Shown here piece after piece: positions 51,062 through 61,953 of a stretch of DNA of 64,000 nt. Each line of letters starts with the position of its first letter. The stretch's first letter is position 1. Made by a program: the position numbers and the translations under genes. The stretch lies in assembly GCA_030123675.1 (NCBI GenBank), contig JASJYH010000001.1, positions 57,719 through 121,718 on the forward strand. The letters are read 5' to 3'. This DNA comes from Anaerolineae bacterium (GTDB lineage: Bacteria; Chloroflexota; Anaerolineae; Anaerolineales; Villigracilaceae). The notes beneath the pieces are model-generated. The model had not been told where the DNA came from, ran no database searches, and worked only from the letters and a program-made list of their open reading frames with translations.

Positions 51062-54000
51062 GTGGAAACTAAAGGACTGACCGCATTACGCATCAGCCTG
51101 GCATCACCCGATACGATCATGTCATGGTCGTATGGTGAGGTGCTCAAGCCAGAGACAATTAACTATCGCCGGTTACGGCCTGAAAAGGATGGTCTCTTCT
51201 GCGAAGCCATTTTTGGACCAACCCGTGATTGGCAATGTTATTGTGGCAAATATAAAAACCCCCGTTTTAAAGGAATTATTTGTGATAAGTGCGGTGTTGA
51301 AGTCACCCGCGCTGCCGTACGCAGAGAGCGCATGGGACATATTATTTTGGCAACCCCGGTTGCGCATATATGGTATTCACGCCGGATCCCCTCTTATTTG
51401 GGATTACTGCTTGATATCTCACGTCGAAACCTTGATCGTGTATTGTACTTTGCACAATATATTGTCACACATGTAGACGAAGATGCGCGCCAGAAAGCCC
51501 TCACACGCCTGGAGGAAGAAATTTCCGGATCTGAGCGTGAGCAGACAATGCAAATTAATGCCAAAATCGCTGAAGCCAAAACACGACATGATTATATATT
51601 AAGCGAGCTCAAGAAGACTCAGGCCGAACTCGAACGGTCTTACGATGAGCAAATTGCTGCCGAGCTAGAACCAATAATTAAAGAAGGTCAGAAACTTGAG
51701 AAGCAACTTCAGGATAAGAAAGGCAAAGCTGCCAAGAAAACGATGGTCTTTGAAGTAACCGGTGATCAGATCATTGAAGCAGGTGTTGAAATTGGCGCCA
51801 AGCATATTAGCCAGGTTCAAAAGATCGTTCAGAAGAAACTTGAAGATATCGAAAACGAGAAAAAAGACCAAAAAGCCCGTGAAATTGAAAAACTAGAGGC
51901 AGAGGCAGCTAAAATTAAAGTTGAATCTGACCAAGAAATGGAAACTTTAAAAGGCCAACTCGAAGATCAATCTGTTGTCACCCAAAACCAGAATACCCGG
52001 GTGCGGGATGAGCTGATAGATTTGCGTCCTTTCACCTTTTTAAGCGAAACTCGTTACCGTGAACTCAAACAACGTTGGGGGCAGGTTTTTCGGGCTGATA
52101 TGGGCGCCGAAGCTTACTTTGATATTTTGCGTCGCCTCGACCTGGATCGGCTCTCCGAAGATCTTTGGCATGAAGTGCGAACGACCAAATCAAAGCAAAA
52201 ACGTAAAAAAGCAACGACACGCCTAAAGGTTGTAGAAGCCTTTAGGCGCTCAGGTAATCGCCCAGAATGGATGATCCTAACAGTATTACCTGTAATCCCG
52301 CCAGATTTACGCCCGATGGTTCAATTGGATGGTGGCCGATTCGCCACATCTGACTTGAATGACCTGTATCGCCGTGTAATTAACCGAAACAACCGCCTCA
52401 AACGCCTGTTGGAATTGGGTGCGCCAGACGTCATTATTCGCAATGAGAAACGCATGTTACAAGAGGCGGTAGATAGCCTAATCGATAATTCCCAACGCGG
52501 AAAGGCACTTTCCCGCCGTGGCCGACGCGAACTCAAGTCGCTCAGCGACATGCTCAAGGGTAAAAAAGGACGCTTTCGTCGCAACTTGCTCGGTAAGCGC
52601 GTAGATTATTCTGGGCGCTCAGTAATTGTCGTAGGGCCACAATTAAAACTTCATCAATGTGGGTTACCCAAGATTATGGCCTTGGAGCTATTTCGTCCGT
52701 TTGTGATCTCACGCCTCGTCCACCATCACTACGCAGCAAACGTAAAGGGAGCACGGCGCCTGATTGAACGAAACAGACCCGAAGTATGGGAAGTGCTGGA
52801 AGAAGTTATCAAAGATCGACCCGTGTTATTAAACCGGGCGCCCACCCTGCACCGTTTGGGTATTCAGGCTTTTGAATCGATCCTGATCGAGGGCTCTGCG
52901 ATACAGTTGCACCCCTTGGTTTGTACTGCCTTCAACGCTGACTTCGACGGTGACCAGATGGCTGTGCACGTGCCGTTATCGCAAAAGTCTGTGCAGGAAG
53001 CCCGCGAATTGATGCTCTCATCTAAAAACCTGCTCAAGCCTGCTGATGGCGAACCAATCATTTCCCCGTCGAAAGATATGGTTTTGGGAGTGTTCTACCT
53101 TACTATTAAACTCAAGGCCAAACACAAAGGTGATGGCCGTGCCTTCTATGACATGGACGAAGTGGAAATGGCATTTCAACTCGGCCAGGTGGAAACCCAC
53201 TCTGAAATTAAATTAATTGTAACCACTTGGTACGATGACGAGGGCAACCGGTTGCCTAAAACTGAAACCCGTTTAATTGATACCACTGTGGGCCGGGCTC
53301 TCTTCAACCGTATTCTTCCCGAAGTCGTCCAATTTGTGAACCACAAGTTAGACAAGGGTGATGTGAAGGACCTGATCGCTGATGTGTATGAAATGTGCGG
53401 CCAGGAAATCACCACTGATGTCGCGGATCGTATAAAAACTATGGGCTTTGAGTTTAGCACACGCTCTGGCACTACTATAGCTGTGTCCGACATTACAATC
53501 CCACCAGAACGAAACGACATAATAAAGGGAGCCCTAGAAAAAGTTGAAGTGGTGGGTCGTGATTTCCGCCGCGGTTTGTTAACCGAACAGGAAAAGAGCG
53601 AACGCGAGATCAATATTTGGCAGGAAACTACCGATACTGTTGCAAAGGCGGTAAGAAAGCATATGGATCCGGATGGTAATCTGGCAATCATGGCTAACTC
53701 AGGCGCCACAAAGGGTGGCTATTCCACCATCAATCAGCTTGCTGGAATGCGTGGTCTGATGGCTGACCCCTCTGGGCGTATTATCCCTTTCCCAATTCGT
53801 TCAAACTTCCGGGAAGGATTGACAGCCATGGAATATTTCATGTCTACACACGGCGCCCGTAAGGGTTTGGCGGATACTGCCCTACGGACAGCCGATGCAG
53901 GATATCTAACCCGCCGCCTGGTAGACATCGCACAGGATATCATTATAAATGAACATGATTGCGGTACCAAAGAAGGTATCTACGTTCGTAAAAAAGATGA

Positions 54001-55333
54001 TGTAGCTGGGCAGTCTCTATCCCACCGAATATTTAGTCGTTTATTGGGGGAACGTCTTGTTGATCCTAAGACCGGTGAGGTAATAGGAGATGTAAACGAT
54101 ATCATCGACAAAGATATGGCGCACAAGATAGGCGAATCCAGCATTGAGGAAGTCAAAGTTCGTTCAGCTTTGACCTGCGAACTAACTCATGGCATTTGCT
54201 CAAGTTGTTATGGAAACGACTTAGGCCGTGGTGATTTGGTCTCACTTGGTTCGGCGGTTGGTATCATTGCTGCCCAATCCATCGGTGAGCCTGGCACGCA
54301 ACTCACCTTACGTACTTTCCATACTGGTGGCGTTGCTACGGGTGGAGCAGACATTACGACTGGTTTGCCTCGTGTGGAAGAGTTATTTGAAGCCCGTAAA
54401 CAACCCAAAGGTGAAGCTGTAATTGCAGAGATCAATGGTAAGGCCAGGATTGCGCAATCTGAACGCTACTCTGATTTGCGCGAGGTCACCATTGAACATA
54501 GCGAATTAATCAGCGATGCTTATGACATTCCGGAAGATTGGGAGTTTGCGGTCAAGAGCGAAGACGAAATCAAAATGGGAGATGTGTTAGCAACCAAGGA
54601 CGATGCCACGATTACCGCTCAGCATGAAGGACGAGTGCGTGTCGAAAAGAAGGCAGGTCAAGTGGTTGTTTCATATGATCAAAAAGAGGAAATCTCCTAT
54701 GATATTCCTACAACAGCCCGCCTACTGATTAAGGATGGCGATAAGGTTGAGGCAGGTCAGCCTTTGACAGAAGGCTCTCTCAACCCGCACATCGTGTTGC
54801 GCATTCAAGGACGAGATGCCTGTCAAATATATCTTATGTCTGAAGTACAGCAGGTGTACCGTTCACAAGGTCAAAACATTCATGACAAACACTTTGAGGT
54901 AATTATCCGCAAGATGCTGAGTAAGGTACAAATTACCCAACCGGGCGATAGCAAGTATCTGCCTGGCGACTCGGTAGACAAGCTTGAGATCAAAAGGGTG
55001 AATGAACAGTTGCTAGATGAAGGCAAAGTTCCAGCAAAATTCGTTGAAATATTACTTGGCGTGACCAAAGCCTCCCTATCAACAGATTCATTCCTCTCCG
55101 CCTCTTCTTTCCAACACACGATCAAAGTATTGGCCCAGGCGGCCATCTCGTCCAGTACCGATCCGCTCTTTGGTCTTAAAGAGAATGTGATCATTGGCAA
55201 GTTGATCCCTGCTGGGACAGGATTTAAGGAAGGCCGATTTAATCCGGTTGAACCCGAACCTGAGCCTGAAGAAAGTGAAGAAGTCGCACCCCCGGTGGTT
55301 GAAGAAACCGTAGAGCCCACCGCAGCAGATTAA
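51062..55333 (+). CDS. rpoC: DNA-directed RNA polymerase beta' subunit
   Basis: 1423 residues from GTG 51062, with AGGAGAGG upstream. Zinc ribbon CYCGKYKN...CDKCG near residue 57-80, a lysine/glutamate-rich coiled-coil insertion at about 145-320 not present in E. coli, the catalytic NADFDGD at 625-631, and the second zinc cluster (CGTKEG...[13 protein letters not shown]) near 960-1045. The C-terminus ends in a Pro/Glu tail. rpoB is not upstream: the preceding gene is a PBP, and a dedicated promoter lies directly in front. Full length and intact. Confidence 0.97.
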   Translation: METKGLTALRISLASPDTIMSWSYGEVLKPETINYRRLRPEKDGLFCEAIFGPTRDWQCYCGKYKNPRFKGIICDKCGVEVTRAAVRRERMGHIILATPVAHIWYSRRIPSYLGLLLDISRRNLDRVLYFAQYIVTHVDEDARQKALTRLEEEISGSEREQTMQINAKIAEAKTRHDYILSELKKTQAELERSYDEQIAAELEPIIKEGQKLEKQLQDKKGKAAKKTMVFEVTGDQIIEAGVEIGAKHISQVQKIVQKKLEDIENEKKDQKAREIEKLEAEAAKIKVESDQEMETLKGQLEDQSVVTQNQNTRVRDELIDLRPFTFLSETRYRELKQRWGQVFRADMGAEAYFDILRRLDLDRLSEDLWHEVRTTKSKQKRKKATTRLKVVEAFRRSGNRPEWMILTVLPVIPPDLRPMVQLDGGRFATSDLNDLYRRVINRNNRLKRLLELGAPDVIIRNEKRMLQEAVDSLIDNSQRGKALSRRGRRELKSLSDMLKGKKGRFRRNLLGKRVDYSGRSVIVVGPQLKLHQCGLPKIMALELFRPFVISRLVHHHYAANVKGARRLIERNRPEVWEVLEEVIKDRPVLLNRAPTLHRLGIQAFESILIEGSAIQLHPLVCTAFNADFDGDQMAVHVPLSQKSVQEARELMLSSKNLLKPADGEPIISPSKDMVLGVFYLTIKLKAKHKGDGRAFYDMDEVEMAFQLGQVETHSEIKLIVTTWYDDEGNRLPKTETRLIDTTVGRALFNRILPEVVQFVNHKLDKGDVKDLIADVYEMCGQEITTDVADRIKTMGFEFSTRSGTTIAVSDITIPPERNDIIKGALEKVEVVGRDFRRGLLTEQEKSEREINIWQETTDTVAKAVRKHMDPDGNLAIMANSGATKGGYSTINQLAGMRGLMADPSGRIIPFPIRSNFREGLTAMEYFMSTHGARKGLADTALRTADAGYLTRRLVDIAQDIIINEHDCGTKEGIYVRKKDDVAGQSLSHRIFSRLLGERLVDPKTGEVIGDVNDIIDKDMAHKIGESSIEEVKVRSALTCELTHGICSSCYGNDLGRGDLVSLGSAVGIIAAQSIGEPGTQLTLRTFHTGGVATGGADITTGLPRVEELFEARKQPKGEAVIAEINGKARIAQSERYSDLREVTIEHSELISDAYDIPEDWEFAVKSEDEIKMGDVLATKDDATITAQHEGRVRVEKKAGQVVVSYDQKEEISYDIPTTARLLIKDGDKVEAGQPLTEGSLNPHIVLRIQGRDACQIYLMSEVQQVYRSQGQNIHDKHFEVIIRKMLSKVQITQPGDSKYLPGDSVDKLEIKRVNEQLLDEGKVPAKFVEILLGVTKASLSTDSFLSASSFQHTIKVLAQAAISSSTDPLFGLKENVIIGKLIPAGTGFKEGRFNPVEPEPEPEESEEVAPPVVEETVEPTAAD

Positions 55334-55338
55334 ATACC

Positions 55339-55369
55339 AAAAGGACGGTCAGAAAATGACCGTCCTTTT
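55339..55369 (+). terminator. terminator of rpoC
   Basis: AAAAGGACGGTCA and TGACCGTCCTTTT form a 13-bp perfect stem with a GAAAA loop, ending in a T-run. Confidence 0.93.
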
Positions 55370-55485
55370 ATATTTAATAAGCTTCATGAATAATGGGCAC
55401 AATTGCCTCAAGTTCTTAATAAACCAATCGAATTCCCACAAGCCCTTAATAAACTTTTTCATTTAAGATCTTATTTGTATCTGAC

Positions 55486-55514
55486 TTGACGCATTCCACT
55501 TTTGCTCGTAATAT
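55486..55514 (+). promoter_or_regulatory. promoter of gyrA-type gene
   Basis: TTGACG (55486-55491) and TAATAT (55509-55514), 17 bp apart, precede the topoisomerase gene by about 75 nt. The rest of the 255-bp spacer contains only the rpoC terminator and AT-rich sequence. Confidence 0.7.
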
Positions 55515-55588
55515 TATCTAAACATAGAACATTAATTCACAAGAGGGGCTGAAAAGAACGAAGGGCGCACCCTAATAAGGAAGAATTT

Positions 55589-58132
55589 ATGGAACTTGGA
55601 CTGGTAAAGAAAATAGATATCGATCAGGAGATGAAGCAATCGTACCTAGATTACGCTATGAGCACAATAGTCGCGCGCGCATTGCCTGATGCCCGTGATG
55701 GGCTCAAGCCTGTGCATCGCCGCATTCTGTACGCGATGCACGACATGGGTCTGCGAGCCGGTTCACGGTATAAGAAATCGGCGCGTATCGTCGGCGAGGT
55801 ACTGGGTAAATATCATCCCCATGGCGACTCGGCTGTGTACGAATCCATGGCGCGCATGGCACAGAATTTTTCCATGCGGACACCCTTGATTGATGGGCAA
55901 GGAAATTTCGGCTCGGTCGATGGCGACCCTCCGGCTGCTATGCGCTATACGGAAGCGCGCTTGGCTGCGCCTGCGCTAGATATCCTGACTGATATTGGCA
56001 AAAACACGGTTGATTTTGTGTCTAATTTCGATGACACTTTAACCGAGCCAACCGTACTGCCCGCCGCTATCCCCAATTTGCTGGTTAACGGTTCAACGGG
56101 TATCGCTGTGGGCATGTCCACCTCTATCCCGCCCCATAATCTGGGTGAAGTGGTGGATGCGCTGGTATACATGCTAGCGCATTGGGAAAAATTAGATAAT
56201 GTATCTGTTGGGCAAATAATGAAATTCATAAAGGGTCCAGATTTTCCGACCGGCGGATTGCTTATCCAGCAGACCGGCGAAGAGGGTCTGGAAGCAGCTT
56301 ACGGATCCGGGCGTGGACGCGTACGAATCCAGGCCAAAGTTCACATTGAGGAGATGGAGCGAGGCAAATCGCGTTTGATCGTAACCGAATTGCCATATAT
56401 GACCAACAAATCCAGCTTGATTGAGCGGATTGCAACATTGGCTCGGGATGGGATTATCGATGGTCTGACAGACCTGCGTGACGAATCCGACCGTCAGGGT
56501 ATGCGGATCGTCATCGAACTGACTAAGAATGTGGAGCCCCAAAAAGTGCTGGCTGATCTGTATCGGCGCACGGCGATGCAGTCCACCTTCAGCATCATTT
56601 TATTAGCGCTGGTTGATAATGAGCCACGCATGCTGACGCTCAAACAGGCCTTACGGGTCTATATTGAGCACAGACTAACGGTCATTAGGCGTCGGGGTGA
56701 ATACGATCTGGACAAGGCCTTACAGCGTGCGCATATTTTGGAAGGATACCTGGTTGCGCTCAAGAACATGGACGAAGTCATCAAACTAATCCGGGCCGCA
56801 GCGGACGTTGAAACTGCTCGGGAAAAATTGATGCGCAAGTATACACTGACGGAGATCCAAGCCAACGCGATTTTGGAGATGCAGTTGCGTCGCCTGGCAG
56901 CACTGGAACGCAAGAAGATCGAGACCGAATATAGAGAAGTAAAGATAAGCATCAAAGCTTTAGAAAGCTTGTTGAAATCACCAATCAAGATGCGGGATGT
57001 GGCCGCTGAGGAATTACTCAAGATGAAGGCCGCTTATGCCGATCCCCGCCGTACACAAATCGTGAGTGTCACGCAGGACAAATCTGCCAAAACACCCTTG
57101 ACTGCACGTGACTTGCTGCCTGAGCAAGATGTGTGGGTAGGTGTGACAGCGGATGGGTTGGTTTCTCGTACGCAGGATACAAAAAAGGCTCCGCGCCCAA
57201 GCGGCAAGGAAGCCCCTCGCTGGCTTGTAAAGGCCGCTACAACAGACACCCTCTTTTTAGTATCTGATAACGGCAGAGCCGCGGCCGTAGCAGTGCATAC
57301 CTTGCCTGAAGCCGATAAACTTGGAGATGGTAAGCCCTGGCATGCAGTCTCACCTTTGCGTATAAGCGACAAACTTGCGGCTGTTTTTACCTTACCCGCA
57401 AAAAGATCAAAACTGCCGGAAGAAACTTACGCCTTGACCGTAACGAGCGGCGGCATGGTCAAGAAATCGACGATAGCGGAGTTGCCCGGACCCTCAGCGC
57501 AACCGTTTAGGCTGGTCAAAGTAAATAAAGGCGATAGATTGGGTTGGGTATTGCTGACCGAAGGTACGAAAGAAATATTTCTGACGATTTCGAGCGGATA
57601 CGGAATCCGTTTCAAGGAAGATGACGTGCGACCTATGGGTTTGCTGGCAGCGGGTGTGAACGGCGTCAAGTTGGACCCGGGAGATGAAGTTACCGGAGCA
57701 TGCGTGGTGCCCAATGAAGGCGAAATCTTTATTATTGCTTCAGATGGCAATGCCAAGCGTGTTCCTATCAGTGATTTCCCTACACAAGGCCGCTATGGCC
57801 GCGGTGTCATCGCCTGGTCGCTTCCAGATGGGGTTACGCTGGCGGGCTTGGCAACCGGCAAACCGACTAGTGTTGTTACCGTGCACCTGCGCAAGGCTGC
57901 CCCGAAATCGACCCGCTTAGACGCTGTCATGATCCGCAAGCGCGCAGCGCTGCGTGGCGATAGCGCTGTGGATCTGAAAGCGGGTGATGCCGTGTTGGAT
58001 GTTGTGACGGGCTGGAAAATTGGGAATTTTGTGAAGCTAATTGATGTGAAAAAGACCAAGAAAAAAGCTGCGATAGAAAATAAGGGTGTGGCAAAGAAGA
58101 ACCCGGTTACAAAAAAACAGGCCCGTAAATGA
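55589..58132 (+). CDS. gyrA: DNA gyrase/topoisomerase IV subunit A
   Basis: 847 residues. N-terminal breakage-reunion domain with the [31 protein letters not shown] block, HPHGDSAVY (quinolone-determining region, Ser81) and catalytic Tyr120 in [10 protein letters not shown] coiled-coil follows (about 370-470), then a six-blade C-terminal domain. The GyrA box, canonically QRRGGKG, reads QGRYGRG near residue 733, so wrapping ability may be reduced and a ParC role is not excluded. The tail is Lys-rich ([17 protein letters not shown]). No gyrB/parE in the window. Confidence 0.9.
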   Translation: MELGLVKKIDIDQEMKQSYLDYAMSTIVARALPDARDGLKPVHRRILYAMHDMGLRAGSRYKKSARIVGEVLGKYHPHGDSAVYESMARMAQNFSMRTPLIDGQGNFGSVDGDPPAAMRYTEARLAAPALDILTDIGKNTVDFVSNFDDTLTEPTVLPAAIPNLLVNGSTGIAVGMSTSIPPHNLGEVVDALVYMLAHWEKLDNVSVGQIMKFIKGPDFPTGGLLIQQTGEEGLEAAYGSGRGRVRIQAKVHIEEMERGKSRLIVTELPYMTNKSSLIERIATLARDGIIDGLTDLRDESDRQGMRIVIELTKNVEPQKVLADLYRRTAMQSTFSIILLALVDNEPRMLTLKQALRVYIEHRLTVIRRRGEYDLDKALQRAHILEGYLVALKNMDEVIKLIRAAADVETAREKLMRKYTLTEIQANAILEMQLRRLAALERKKIETEYREVKISIKALESLLKSPIKMRDVAAEELLKMKAAYADPRRTQIVSVTQDKSAKTPLTARDLLPEQDVWVGVTADGLVSRTQDTKKAPRPSGKEAPRWLVKAATTDTLFLVSDNGRAAAVAVHTLPEADKLGDGKPWHAVSPLRISDKLAAVFTLPAKRSKLPEETYALTVTSGGMVKKSTIAELPGPSAQPFRLVKVNKGDRLGWVLLTEGTKEIFLTISSGYGIRFKEDDVRPMGLLAAGVNGVKLDPGDEVTGACVVPNEGEIFIIASDGNAKRVPISDFPTQGRYGRGVIAWSLPDGVTLAGLATGKPTSVVTVHLRKAAPKSTRLDAVMIRKRAALRGDSAVDLKAGDAVLDVVTGWKIGNFVKLIDVKKTKKKAAIENKGVAKKNPVTKKQARK

Positions 58133-58157
58133 AGTGATTTGCAAATAAGGATTTCCG

Positions 58158-58181
58158 AGATTTCAAAAATTTTGGAGATCT
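58158..58181. repeat. imperfect palindrome upstream of transposase remnant
   Basis: AGATTTC and the mirrored GAGATCT arm surround an AAAATTTT centre, directly 5' of the transposase start. Together with a preceding ATTTCCGAGA it resembles the palindromes inside the same gene in layout but not in exact sequence. Confidence 0.4.
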
Positions 58182-58183
58182 GG

Positions 58184-58819
58184 ATGACGACAATGCCTCG
58201 AAGAAACACACCTTTTGTATCGGGTTGTTATTATCACATATACAATCGCGGCAATAATCGGAAAACTGTTTTCTTTGAAGATGAGAATTACCTGTATTTT
58301 CTACTTGGGGTCAAGAGATATTTGCTGCCTGTTGTTGATGTGATCGCTTACTGTTTGATGCCTACGCATTATCATTTGATGGTGCGAGTGAAGGATTTAG
58401 AGCAAAACTCGAATAAACAGACTTCCGAAGTCTCCAAGACTTCGGAAGTCTTAGCTGCAATGCAATAATTATTAATTTCATACACCAAAGCCATCAACAA
58501 TCGCTTTGAGCGCGTGGGGTCACTATTCCAGGGCGCATTTCGGGCAAAACCAATTACAAATTCCAAGCATTTGCTACACCTTTGTCGTTATATCCACGCC
58601 AACCCGGTCAAAGATGAACTGGCCACTGACCCGGCAGACTGGCCGTATTCCAACTACCTGGAATGAATCGGGGAGCGCGATGGCAATTTGATCGACCGGG
58701 CTTTTGTACAGGATCAATTTACCGATGCTGAAGAGTATCGTGCTTATGTGCTGGATTATCTTCGCGCAAGAGAGCTGCCGGAAGATTTAAAGCTGTATAT
58801 AAATTCATTGGAAGGTTAA
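58184..58819 (+). pseudogene. REP-associated (RAYT/IS200-like, Y1) transposase, two in-frame stops
   Basis: One continuous frame interrupted by TAA (58466-58468) and TGA (58664-58666), with no frameshift. The first part (MPRRNTPFVSGCYYHIYNRGNNRKTVFF...) has YHIYNRG and CLMPTHYHLMVRV (the HUH-type histidines); the middle has SYTKAINNRFERVGSLFQGAF; then RYIHANPVKDELATDPADWPYSNYLE, stop, IGERDGNLIDRAFVQ. The TGA stands where relatives have Trp. RAYTs mobilise REP palindromes. The first stop follows an insert encoding SEVSKTSEV, made by paired palindromes. A decayed but recent element. Confidence 0.85.
58419..58451. repeat. paired palindromes inside the transposase frame
   Basis: AGACTTCCGAAGTCT (58419-58433) and its inverted copy AGACTTCGGAAGTCT (58437-58451) are separated by three bases. 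Each arm pairs within itself and with the other. The insert keeps the frame open and encodes QTSEVSKTSEV. Confidence 0.8.
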
Positions 58820-58838
58820 CGGATAATATCAAACTGAC

Positions 58839-59398
58839 TTATTCCACGTTTCCTACCAGCCCCAATTCGGGGGCGATTTTTCTCATTGCCTGGATCACAT
58901 TTTCTACATGCTCCCAAAGTTCTACACCAAACTTCACAACCGCTTCTTCGATTTCTGGACGGTTGACTCCGGCAGCGAAGGCCTTATCCTTCCATTTTTT
59001 CTTGATTGATTTGACCTTTAGGTCCAATACCGAATGTGAGGGTCGCACCAGTGCAACGGCGGTCACCAAGCCGGTGATCTCGTCACAGGCGTAGAGTGCT
59101 TTGCGGCGCAAGGAGTCACGTCGGTGTGATCTGCGTGGCTCAATATATCTTGAATGAGGTCCTCGTCCAGTCCGCGCTTGCGCAGAATGGACGCGCCGGC
59201 TGTTGGGTGCTCTTCTAGGGTCGGGTGGATTTCCCAGTCAAAATCATGTAGCAAGCCCAATATCCCCCAGGCTTCCTTATCTTCATCATACCTCTCAGCA
59301 TAGAAACGCATTGCCGCTTCGACAGACAGCATGTGTTTGATCAGATTTTCATTTTTGACGTATTCACGAACAATGGCAAGCGCTTCGTCACGGGTCAT
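58839..59398 (-). pseudogene. HD-domain (HDIG-type) hydrolase gene with a frameshift
   Basis: The first part (59398 to about 59121) reads MTRDEALAIVREYVKNENLIKHMLSVEAAMRFYAERYDED, then GLLHDFDWE (HD motif) and IQDILSHADHTD. After about 59121 the frame shifts; the remaining family sequence RDSLRRKALYACDEITGLVTAVALVRPS and LDLKVKSIKKKWKDKAFAAGVNRPEIEEAVV continues in another frame to 58839. Between HADHT and RDS only two bases remain where relatives have a short tripeptide. Putative phosphohydrolase; either a true indel or a sequencing error. Confidence 0.8.
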
Positions 59399-60054
59399 GA
59401 TGTCTCCAGAAATATCGGTTCAGGTTCGCCCAGCACGGGTAGCGTTTTTTTGAAGTATACATCCCAAATGGCGGTTATGGTTGCAATTTGTTCACGCAGG
59501 TTCCAGTAAAGGCGCGATCTTTTGAGGAAATAATGGTTATCGGCTTCCACGCCCACCGCCCGGACCCCAAGTGCATTACAGACAAAAAGGGTGCGCGGCA
59601 GATGGAATTTTTGGGTTACTAAAATCGCAGAATCAAGGCCGAAGATGGCCTTGGCGCGGAAACAGGAATCGTAGGTGCGGCGACCAGCGTAATCAAGCAC
59701 AATGACATTTTCTGGGACACCCAAGCTGAGGGCGTATTGCTGCATTGCCAATGGTTCATTGTAGTTCTCGAAGCGATTATCACCACTAAGCAGCAGTTTC
59801 TCTACCTTGCCTGCGAAGTACAAACGGGCACCCGTCTCGACCCGATCACGCAATATGGCTGTGGGGGACCCATCGCGCCGCAAACCTGCGCCGAAGACAA
59901 TAGCTGCCCGGTTAGCGGGTACTTCTTCTATGGAATATGTGCGGAACAGGGCGTAAAACGAGGTCATGATTCGGGGCAGAAAAAAGATCAGCAGGCCGAG
60001 CAGAGTCAAAGTGCGCGTGAGGCGCCAGGTCCATTTGAAAATGGTTTTCCACAT
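59395..60054 (-). CDS. SanA/YdcF-like (DUF218) membrane protein
   Basis: 219 residues from ATG 60054 (MWKTIFKWTWRL); the longer frame starts with a GTG inside a terminator hairpin. One N-terminal membrane helix (about 14-34), then the DUF218 domain: AAIVFGAGLRRDGSPTAILRDRVETGARLYFAGKVEKLLLSGDNR, ENVIVLDYAGRRTYDSC and ILVTQKFHLPRTLFVCNALG. E. coli SanA affects envelope permeability; the reaction is unknown. Overlaps the frameshifted HD gene's start by 4 bp (ATGA). Confidence 0.88.
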   Translation of the reverse strand: MWKTIFKWTWRLTRTLTLLGLLIFFLPRIMTSFYALFRTYSIEEVPANRAAIVFGAGLRRDGSPTAILRDRVETGARLYFAGKVEKLLLSGDNRFENYNEPLAMQQYALSLGVPENVIVLDYAGRRTYDSCFRAKAIFGLDSAILVTQKFHLPRTLFVCNALGVRAVGVEADNHYFLKRSRLYWNLREQIATITAIWDVYFKKTLPVLGEPEPIFLETS

Positions 60055-60072
60055 AGGCGGGAATTCTACCTT

Positions 60073-60102
60073 AAAACAAAATGTGCGGAAGTCAATCCGC
60101 AC
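60073..60102 (-). terminator. terminator of the phosphonate transporter operon
   Basis: Minus-strand GTGCGGA and TCCGCAC stem with a TTGACT-type loop, followed by ATTTTGTTTT. It is 25 bp past the phnE stop. Confidence 0.75.
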
Positions 60103-60127
60103 TATTAAAATCTCCTAGTTTCAGTGT

Positions 60128-61945
60128 CTAAACAAACCGTTCGCGGACAACTGAGCTTATATAGTCCATGGAGGCCACGACGATAGCGATTGCCAGCATC
60201 TGGGCACTGGCCGCGCGGTAATTGAGTACGTTGATATTTTGAATCAAGAGAAAACCAATACCGCCGCCGCCCGCAAAACCGATGATGGTGGACATGCGTA
60301 CGTTAATATCCCAGCGATACATGGTGAAGGAAATGTAGGGCGGGATGATCTGCGGAATAACAGCATAAATGATAGTTTGTAAGCGATTGGCTCCAGTAGC
60401 CCGAACGGCTTCAAGTGGCCCGGCCATGATATTCTCGACCTGCTCTGAGTAGAGTTTGCCAAGTGCTGCGATAGTGTGTAGGGCCAATGCCATCGAACCG
60501 GCGAAAGGCCCAATACCAACCCAGACCACAAAAATGATGACCATCACGAGCGGCTCAACCGAACGCGTGGCGTTCAAGATGGTGCGTGAGACGAAGTAAA
60601 CAATCATGCCTGTGGGCATGCTTCGTTCTGGGTTATTGATCAACCCGAGAATGAAGCCCAGGATTCCGCCGATACTGGCAGCAGCTGTGAAGAACCCCAT
60701 AGTGTTGTTGAACTGGTAGAACCAGTTGATCATGGCAGCTAGCAAGAAGAACAATAACGCACCGGCAGTGGTTGCCAGGGTGACTTGGAGAATGTGGATC
60801 AGGGTGCCCGATTTACGGTTTAAGATCAGTCCCAACCGACCAGCCAGGCTGTTAAGGATTCCAGCGCTTACTATGGCTGTTACAGTGCCGATAACGATTC
60901 CAAGAATATCGCCCAGGTCACGCACGAAGAGTCCTAGGAAATCAAATGACCCTAATAGCTTGGCTGCGTTATTTCCACCCAACATGGCCTGATTCGATAG
61001 GAGGTGAAGGACGACGATTAAAACCAATGCGATTATTGCAACCACCAGCCAGCGGATGAGTCGAGTATTTAGTAGTGGTTTTTCATCTTCGCTCTGGGAC
61101 AGGGCAAACCGGGCTCCTGACCAAATGATGATGGGCAAAATTAGAAGACCCGCGATTGCAACGAACGGGTTCCCCGTCAACATGACGCTGACAGGTAAGG
61201 ACCAACTCGCAACCTTAATACCAATATAAAAGCCGACAGGAATAAATAGGATCGATAAGGACATGCTGATCAAAGAACTTTTCACATCTTTCATCAGGTT
61301 GCGGGCAGCCAAGAAACTAAGCGGTAAAGCCAACAAAGTGCCCAAGGTAGTTGCCAAAAGTGCTATGAAAACCGTTTCGACGATCTTATCCCAGGTTTCA
61401 AAAGCTGTGCGGGTCAGTGAGGGAGCACCAACATTGCGGCGGGTGATGGCCTGAAGCTCTTGAACTTTGTCGTTGGGACGGTTCGAGAGCCGGACTTCTA
61501 TCTCAAAATGCCCGTCCCGATCCACTTTAATTGAGCCAAGCTGCAGGTTAACCTCACTATCTGCAGGCCTGAAATTCAAAGGTCCGGAGCTAAATGGTTC
61601 GAAGTTAAACCCTTCGACTATTGCTATTTTAAGACCCTTGCCGCAAGCCGGGGTCATGACAAGGTAAGGTTCACTGGTGTCTGGGGTTTCCGGCTGAAAG
61701 CCGCCTTCGGGGCAGGGAACCATGACCGGCAAGGAGACCATGGTGTCTTCGGTTTCATACGAGAATAACTCCGGGTGGGCCAGGGCGCGCAAGATACGGG
61801 TCAATTGCTCCCGGCGGTGTTCAGATTTGGTTTCAGCCAGATTAACTTTCGTGACCTGAAACCCATAAGCATAAATGAATAAAACAGCCAGAACTACCAA
61901 GCCAATCCCAAGCGAGCGCAGCAGGTTAGGTTTCTTTTTATCCAT
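60128..61945 (-). CDS. phnE: phosphonate/phosphate-type ABC transporter permease PhnE, extended
   Basis: 605 residues, more than twice the usual 260-280. After an N-terminal helix (10-28) comes an extracellular region (about 30-180) with charged and Pro-rich sequence. ETVFIALLATTLGTLLALPLSFLAARNLM starts the permease core near 187, but about 230 residues with six or seven extra hydrophobic helices separate it from the second core part (FVSRTILNATRSVEPLVMVIIFVVWVGIGPFAGSMALALHTI). The coupling loop with EAVRATGANRLQTIIYAVIPQIIPPYI and the NVRMSTIIGFAGGGGIG ending are conserved. Operon partner of phnC and phnD. Confidence 0.9.
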   Translation of the reverse strand: MDKKKPNLLRSLGIGLVVLAVLFIYAYGFQVTKVNLAETKSEHRREQLTRILRALAHPELFSYETEDTMVSLPVMVPCPEGGFQPETPDTSEPYLVMTPACGKGLKIAIVEGFNFEPFSSGPLNFRPADSEVNLQLGSIKVDRDGHFEIEVRLSNRPNDKVQELQAITRRNVGAPSLTRTAFETWDKIVETVFIALLATTLGTLLALPLSFLAARNLMKDVKSSLISMSLSILFIPVGFYIGIKVASWSLPVSVMLTGNPFVAIAGLLILPIIIWSGARFALSQSEDEKPLLNTRLIRWLVVAIIALVLIVVLHLLSNQAMLGGNNAAKLLGSFDFLGLFVRDLGDILGIVIGTVTAIVSAGILNSLAGRLGLILNRKSGTLIHILQVTLATTAGALLFFLLAAMINWFYQFNNTMGFFTAAASIGGILGFILGLINNPERSMPTGMIVYFVSRTILNATRSVEPLVMVIIFVVWVGIGPFAGSMALALHTIAALGKLYSEQVENIMAGPLEAVRATGANRLQTIIYAVIPQIIPPYISFTMYRWDINVRMSTIIGFAGGGGIGFLLIQNINVLNYRAASAQMLAIAIVVASMDYISSVVRERFV

Positions 61946-61953
61946 GATTTCTC

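Noticed and set aside
54228..54422. Other frames within rpoC and gyrA genes
   Set aside because: All lie inside secure housekeeping genes and look like chance frames.
60055..60102. GTG start for the YdcF/SanA-like gene
   Set aside because: The GTG lies in a terminator hairpin of the upstream operon; the ATG at 60054 gives a normal membrane-anchor start.
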